Part shown: positions 60,499 to 64,000 of the stretch, in pieces
Layout: every line of letters begins with the position of its first letter
Position numbering within the stretch: the stretch's first letter is position 1
Notes under the pieces: generated by a model
The model's database searches: none
The model's input: only the letters and a program-made list of their open reading frames with translations
What the model was told of the DNA's origin: nothing
Program-made: the position numbers and the translations under genes
Assembly: GCA_021794015.1 (NCBI GenBank)
Contig: JAJYRQ010000014.1
Location: 19,207-83,206, forward strand
Source: Deltaproteobacteria bacterium
GTDB taxonomy: Bacteria; Desulfobacterota; Binatia; Binatales; Binataceae
DNA length: 64,000 bases
Direction: 5' to 3'

Positions 60499-62835
60499 CT
60501 AGGCCTTAGCCTGCGCTGCCTTGACCGCCCGCCAAATCTTTTCCGGCTTAAGCGGCATGTCGAGATGCCTTATCCCGAAGGGCGCCAGCGCGTCGACCAC
60601 CGCGTTGACCACGCAGGGCGTTGCGCCGATCGTCCCGGCCTCGCCGATCCCCTTCACCCCCAGCGGATTATGGGGCGAAGGCGTCACCGTGCCGGCCAGC
60701 TCGAAGTGCGGCAGGACGTCCGCCTTGGGCAGCGCGTAGTCCATCAGCGTTCCCGAAAGCAACTGCCCGCTCTGCTCGTCGTAGACCGCTTCCTCGTAGA
60801 GCGCCTGCCCGATCGACTGGGCAATTCCGCCCTGCACCTGCCCTTCAACCAGCAGCGGGTTGATTACCCGGCCGCAGTCGTCCACCGCCACGTAGCGCAG
60901 GAACTTCACCTGCCCCGTGGCGACATCCACTTCGACCACCGCGATATGGGTGCCAAACGGATAGGTGCAGTTGACCGGCTCGTAGAAGCTGGTCTCGGTA
61001 AGCCCCGGCTCCACACCGGCAATCGGCTGCTTGTAGCCGTAGGCCGCCTCGACCACCTGCGCCATCGGGATTGCTTTGCTATGGTCGCTTGCCAACGCGA
61101 TCGTTCCCTGGTGGAAGACGAGTTGCTCGGGCGGCACCTCCATCATGGTCGAGGCGATCTTGCGCATCTTGGCCTGGACCTTTTCGACCGACATCATGAG
61201 CGCCGCGCCGCCCAGCGCCAGCGTCCGGCTGCCGAAGGTCCCGATCCCGTACTGCACTATCGCCGTGTCGCCGTGGATCACAGTAACGTCGTCGATGTTG
61301 ATGCCGAAGGCGTCGGCCGCCAACTGGGCAAAGCTGGTCTCTTCGCCCTGCCCATGGGGGGAGGAGCCGGTAAGCACGGTTATCTTGCAGTCGGGCTCGA
61401 CCCGCACCGTGCCGCTCTCCCAGCCGCGTCCCATCGGCAGGATGGCCGACGGCCCGATCCCGCAAATCTCAACGTAGGTGGACACCCCGATTCCGATATA
61501 GCGGCCCTGCTTGCGTGCCGCCGCCTGCTCGGCCCGCAGCTTCCTGTAGTCGGCCAGCGCCAGCGCCTTGTCGAGCGCCGGCTCGTAATTGCCCGAGTCG
61601 TAGACCAGCCCGGTTGCCGTGGTGTACGGGAACGCATCCTTGGGAATAAAGTTCTTGCGCCGCACCTCGGCCGGGTCCAGGCCGAACTCGCTGGCCACCA
61701 TGTCCATCACCCGCTCGATCATGTAGGTGGCCTCGGGCCGCCCCGCGCCCCGGTAGGCGTCAGTCGCCATCTTGTTGGTAAAGACCATCTCCTCGGTGAA
61801 GCTGGCCGCGCCGATCTTGTAGCAACCGGTCATCATCAGCGTGGAGAGCCCCGGCACTAGCGGCGTCAGCAAGTGCAGGTAGGCGCCCATGCCGCAGATA
61901 AAGTGCCCGTGCACGCCCAGCACCGTGCCGTCACGCTTGGCCGCGATCTTCACGTAGGTCACATGGTCGCGCCCATGGGTGGTGGCGGCCATGTCCTCGC
62001 GCCGCCGCCCGGCCCACTTGACCGGCCGATTGAGCTTGCGCGCCAGGTATCCGACCAGCGCCTCCTCGGGGTAGACGTTGAGCTTGCAGCCAAAGCCGCC
62101 GCCCACCTCCGGCGCAATCACCCGCATCTTGCTCTCGCCAAGCTGCAGCATCCCGCACAAAAGCGAACGCAGCATGTGCGGAATCTGGGTCGAGGACCAA
62201 AGTGTAAGCTGGCCCATGCCGGCGTCCCACTTGGCCGCCGCCGCCCGCGGCTCCATCGGGGTGGGAATCAGCCGCTGGTTGACCAGCCGAAACTCGATCA
62301 CCTTGTCGGCCTTAAGCGCTGCCTCCTCGAAAGGCGCGGTCGGCGTCTCCACCTTGTGGCACAAATTGGTGCCGAACTCCTCGTGTACCAGCGGGGCGCC
62401 GGGCGAAAGCGCCTTCTCCATGTCGATCACCGCGGGCAGCGGCTCGTAGTCCACCTCGACCAGCTCGGCGGCGTCCTGCGCCCGGTAAACGCTGTCGGCC
62501 ACCACCACGGCCACCGGCTCGCCGACAAAGCGCACCTTGCCCTTGGCAAGCACCGGATGGACCGGGACGTGGGTGGCCGGCGCCCCGCATGGCAGAGTGC
62601 CGATCTGCCCCTCGATCTCCTCGGCGCTTAAGACGGCCACCACGCCGGGCGCTCGGCGCGCCTTGTCGAGCCGGACCGCCTTGAGGCGCGCATGCGCGTG
62701 CGGACTTCGCACCACCACCATCGAGAGCATCCCGACCAGCTTCAAGTCGTCCACGTAGGTTGCCTGCCCGGTGATAAGCCGGGGGTCCTCGCGCCGCTTA
62801 ATCCGCTCGCCAACGAACTTGGGTACTACTGCCAT
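60499..62835 (-). CDS. Molybdenum hydroxylase large subunit, form II CoxL-like
   Basis: 778 residues from the ATG at 62835. Molybdopterin-cytosine-dinucleotide subunit: ERIKRREDPRLITGQATYVD, VRFVGEPVAVVVAD, VGGGFGCKLNVYPEEALVG and GIGEAGTIGATPCVVNAV. The active-site loop reads AYRGAGR, the form II motif, whereas true aerobic CO dehydrogenases (form I) have AYxCSFR. CO oxidation is therefore doubtful, and a hydroxylase for an aldehyde, purine, nicotinate-like or other organic is likely. The leader has the 35-bp element shared with the GT39 gene. Confidence 0.93.
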   Translation of the reverse strand: MAVVPKFVGERIKRREDPRLITGQATYVDDLKLVGMLSMVVVRSPHAHARLKAVRLDKARRAPGVVAVLSAEEIEGQIGTLPCGAPATHVPVHPVLAKGKVRFVGEPVAVVVADSVYRAQDAAELVEVDYEPLPAVIDMEKALSPGAPLVHEEFGTNLCHKVETPTAPFEEAALKADKVIEFRLVNQRLIPTPMEPRAAAAKWDAGMGQLTLWSSTQIPHMLRSLLCGMLQLGESKMRVIAPEVGGGFGCKLNVYPEEALVGYLARKLNRPVKWAGRRREDMAATTHGRDHVTYVKIAAKRDGTVLGVHGHFICGMGAYLHLLTPLVPGLSTLMMTGCYKIGAASFTEEMVFTNKMATDAYRGAGRPEATYMIERVMDMVASEFGLDPAEVRRKNFIPKDAFPYTTATGLVYDSGNYEPALDKALALADYRKLRAEQAAARKQGRYIGIGVSTYVEICGIGPSAILPMGRGWESGTVRVEPDCKITVLTGSSPHGQGEETSFAQLAADAFGINIDDVTVIHGDTAIVQYGIGTFGSRTLALGGAALMMSVEKVQAKMRKIASTMMEVPPEQLVFHQGTIALASDHSKAIPMAQVVEAAYGYKQPIAGVEPGLTETSFYEPVNCTYPFGTHIAVVEVDVATGQVKFLRYVAVDDCGRVINPLLVEGQVQGGIAQSIGQALYEEAVYDEQSGQLLSGTLMDYALPKADVLPHFELAGTVTPSPHNPLGVKGIGEAGTIGATPCVVNAVVDALAPFGIRHLDMPLKPEKIWRAVKAAQAKA

Positions 62836-62854
62836 GGTGATCGCCCCTTGTTTT

Positions 62855-62889
62855 TTCAATCCTCAGCCGCTTCGAAGACCGGCTGCAAC
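62855..62889 (-). promoter_or_regulatory. 35-bp leader element, copy 2
   Basis: 30 of 35 positions equal to 1983-2017, with arms CAGCCG and CGGCTG perfectly paired around GTCTTCGAAG, followed by AGGATTGAA. It ends 20 nt before the CoxL-like start. See copy 1. Confidence 0.5.
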
Positions 62890-62965
62890 CCGAATCCTGT
62901 CCGGCGCCCCCTCGGCAAAGCTCGGGGCAAACCGTTACCCGCGCGCCCGTTACGTCAGGCCGCCG

Positions 62966-63424
62966 CTAAAGCCGCTGGGCGGCGTACTCGATCGCTTTGA
63001 CGATATGCTGGTAGCCGGTGCAGCGGCACAAATTGCCCTCCAGCCCCCGGCGAATCTCGGCCTCGCTCGGATGCTTCATCCGGCTTAAGAGATCGTGCGC
63101 GGCCATGATCATCCCCGGGGTGCAAAAGCCGCACTGAAGCCCGTGCTCCTCCCAGAAGCCCTCCTGCAGGGGATGCAGCCGGCCGTTTTGCGCCAGCCCC
63201 TCCACCGTCACCAGCCGACGGCCCGAGGCTTGCACCGCCAAAAGCGTGCAGCTCTTGACCGCCCGCCCGTCAAGCAGCACCGTGCAGGCTCCGCAAAGCG
63301 AGCTCTCGCACCCCACGTGCGTGCCGGTAAGCCCCGCTACCTCGCGCAGGTAATGAACCAGCAACAGCCGGTCCTCGACCTCGTCCTGGCGCTGTTCGCC
63401 GTTGACAATCATGCTTACCCGCAT
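62966..63424 (-). CDS. Molybdenum hydroxylase [2Fe-2S] subunit, CoxS/CutS-like
   Basis: 152 residues with an AAGGAGGG site before the ATG at 63424. Plant-type [2Fe-2S] motif [21 protein letters not shown] and the second cluster CGFCTPGM ... [13 protein letters not shown]. All eight cysteines are present. First gene of the operon coxS-coxL-coxM (in transcription order), an order known in this family. Confidence 0.94.
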   Translation of the reverse strand: MRVSMIVNGEQRQDEVEDRLLLVHYLREVAGLTGTHVGCESSLCGACTVLLDGRAVKSCTLLAVQASGRRLVTVEGLAQNGRLHPLQEGFWEEHGLQCGFCTPGMIMAAHDLLSRMKHPSEAEIRRGLEGNLCRCTGYQHIVKAIEYAAQRL

Positions 63425-64000
63425 CGCTTAAGCCCTCCTTGCCCCTCGCTTATGCTGCCCCTCGCTCCCCCTAATAGCAAACCGCCTCTACCACGGCAAC
63501 CGCGGCCGTTTGCCGGACCGAGCCCGCCCCGCGCCACCGCGCATCCGGCTGTCGTATCCCCGCAGCCAGCCAGATTGGCAGACATACAGACAGCCATACA
63601 GCCAGACAGCCATATTCCCTGAAGGACCCCCCACCCGCTGCTGTCATTCCCGCGCGCGGTGCTCGTTCTTGTCTCCCTCTCCCCTTGGGGGGAGAGGGAA
63701 GGGTGAGGGGGGCTGCTGGCGCCACCTCGAGCCCCTGGGTACGTCCCCCCTCTCCCTTCGACTCCGCTTGCGCTCCGCTCAGGGCGGCGCCTTGATCCTC
63801 TCCCCCGCCGGGGGAGAGGAATCAGGAAAAGGAGGCGGACGCGACGCGCGTCCCTGCCGCCATGCAATGGCCAGGCGCGGGGGTGACAAGCAGGAGCCGG
63901 ACGCCCCACTGCCGTCATTCCCGCGCGCGGTGCTCGTTCTTGTCTCCCTCTCCCCTTGGGGGGAGAGGGAAGGGTGAGGGGGGCCGCTGGCGCCACCTCG
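63425..64000. repeat. Repeat-rich intergenic region to the right edge
   Basis: Non-coding apart from the coxS promoter in the first about 100 bp. There is a CAGACAGCCATA tandem (63570-63614). A roughly 90-bp unit, TGTCATTCCCGCGCGCGG through CTGGCGCCACCTCG, occurs at 63642-63730 and again at 63913-64000 (cut by the edge). The unit includes CCCTCTCCCC-TTGG-GGGGAGAGGG. CCGCCATGCAATGGC is at 63857-63871. Confidence 0.65.

Noticed and set aside
60052..61860. 602-residue plus-strand frame
   Set aside because: Runs antisense through the coxM-like gene, a repeat region and the coxL-like gene; no recognisable domain.
60499..63424. Aerobic CO dehydrogenase
   Set aside because: The active-site loop is AYRGAGR (form II), lacking the Cys of AYxCSFR, so only a Cox-like hydroxylase is called.
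58960..64000. CRISPR-like appearance of repeated blocks
   Set aside because: Units are long, differ in spacing, contain internal hairpins and have no uniform spacers; no cas genes are present.

Overview
The window is high-GC DNA from a diderm bacterium. Evidence for an outer membrane is a TolC/RND/adaptor efflux set, a predicted outer-membrane barrel, periplasmic binding proteins and a lipoprotein. Genes are tightly packed, with many ATGA or GTGA stop/start overlaps, and the intergenic spaces carry many GC-rich repeats. The combination of sat-aprBA-qmoABC, aerobic-type molybdenum hydroxylase (coxSLM-like) genes and two branched-chain amino acid type ABC transporters fits an uncultured, sulfur-metabolising lineage of the Desulfobacterota / Binatota / Rokubacteria / Methylomirabilota kind. 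That placement is inference; no rRNA or other marker gene is present to settle it. I see no tRNA, rRNA, CRISPR array, transposase or phage gene.

Layout. 1-2.0 kb: two overlapping GT39-type glycosyltransferases, the second cut by the window edge. 2.1-3.3 kb: MFS transporter. 3.4-5.2 kb: a cupredoxin, haem-binding protein and barrel operon behind a Fur-box-like site. 5.3-7.0 kb: a DUF4382-type lipoprotein, then an antitoxin remnant. 7.2-14.6 kb: a divergon in which an ArsR-rhodanese regulator faces DUF2892, tolC, adaptor, RND pump and OsmC genes. 14.6-20.5 kb: a minus-strand operon of a Wzc-type tyrosine kinase, lasso-peptide-type B2 protease, a PqqD protein fused to a lasso-leader-like motif, an HprK-like kinase and a nucleotidyltransferase. 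A small inverted-repeat element sits inside it. 20.9-29.6 kb: sat-aprB-aprA-qmoA-qmoB-qmoC-HIT. 29.7-30.2 kb: ParE/CopG-type toxin-antitoxin. 30.4-35.7 kb: hybrid sensor kinase, a LuxI/FeeM-like acyltransferase candidate and a kelch-like protein. 35.9-40.6 kb: complete Liv ABC transporter. 40.7-44.9 kb: DAO oxidoreductase, pirin, an orphan KdpD input module and an ABC ATPase. 45.2-49.0 kb: acyl-CoA ligase, DUF1330 protein, M20 peptidase and a frameshifted PIN gene. 49.0-54.5 kb: second Liv transporter with a fused LivG-LivF ATPase. 55.2-58.8 kb: MHS-family symporter and acetyl-CoA synthetase. 59.4-63.4 kb: coxS-coxL-coxM-like genes.

How the parts work together. Sat, AprBA and QmoABC interconvert sulfate, APS and sulfite and exchange electrons with the quinone pool; the sequence does not show the direction. 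The ArsR-rhodanese switch with a YgaP-like membrane piece, OsmC and an efflux pump looks like a reactive-sulfur or toxic-compound response, which would fit a sulfur metaboliser. Liv transporters, acyl-CoA ligase, Acs, the MHS symporter and the Cox-like hydroxylase point to uptake and oxidation of small organic molecules.

The most unusual locus is 14.6-20.5 kb. It has most of the maturation genes of a lasso-type RiPP system but no cyclase and no free precursor. Its PqqD recognition protein instead ends in a leader-like motif and a short basic tail. Several dispersed palindromic repeat families, some of them inside reading frames, and a 35-bp leader element shared by two distant genes are further structure not explained by ordinary genes.
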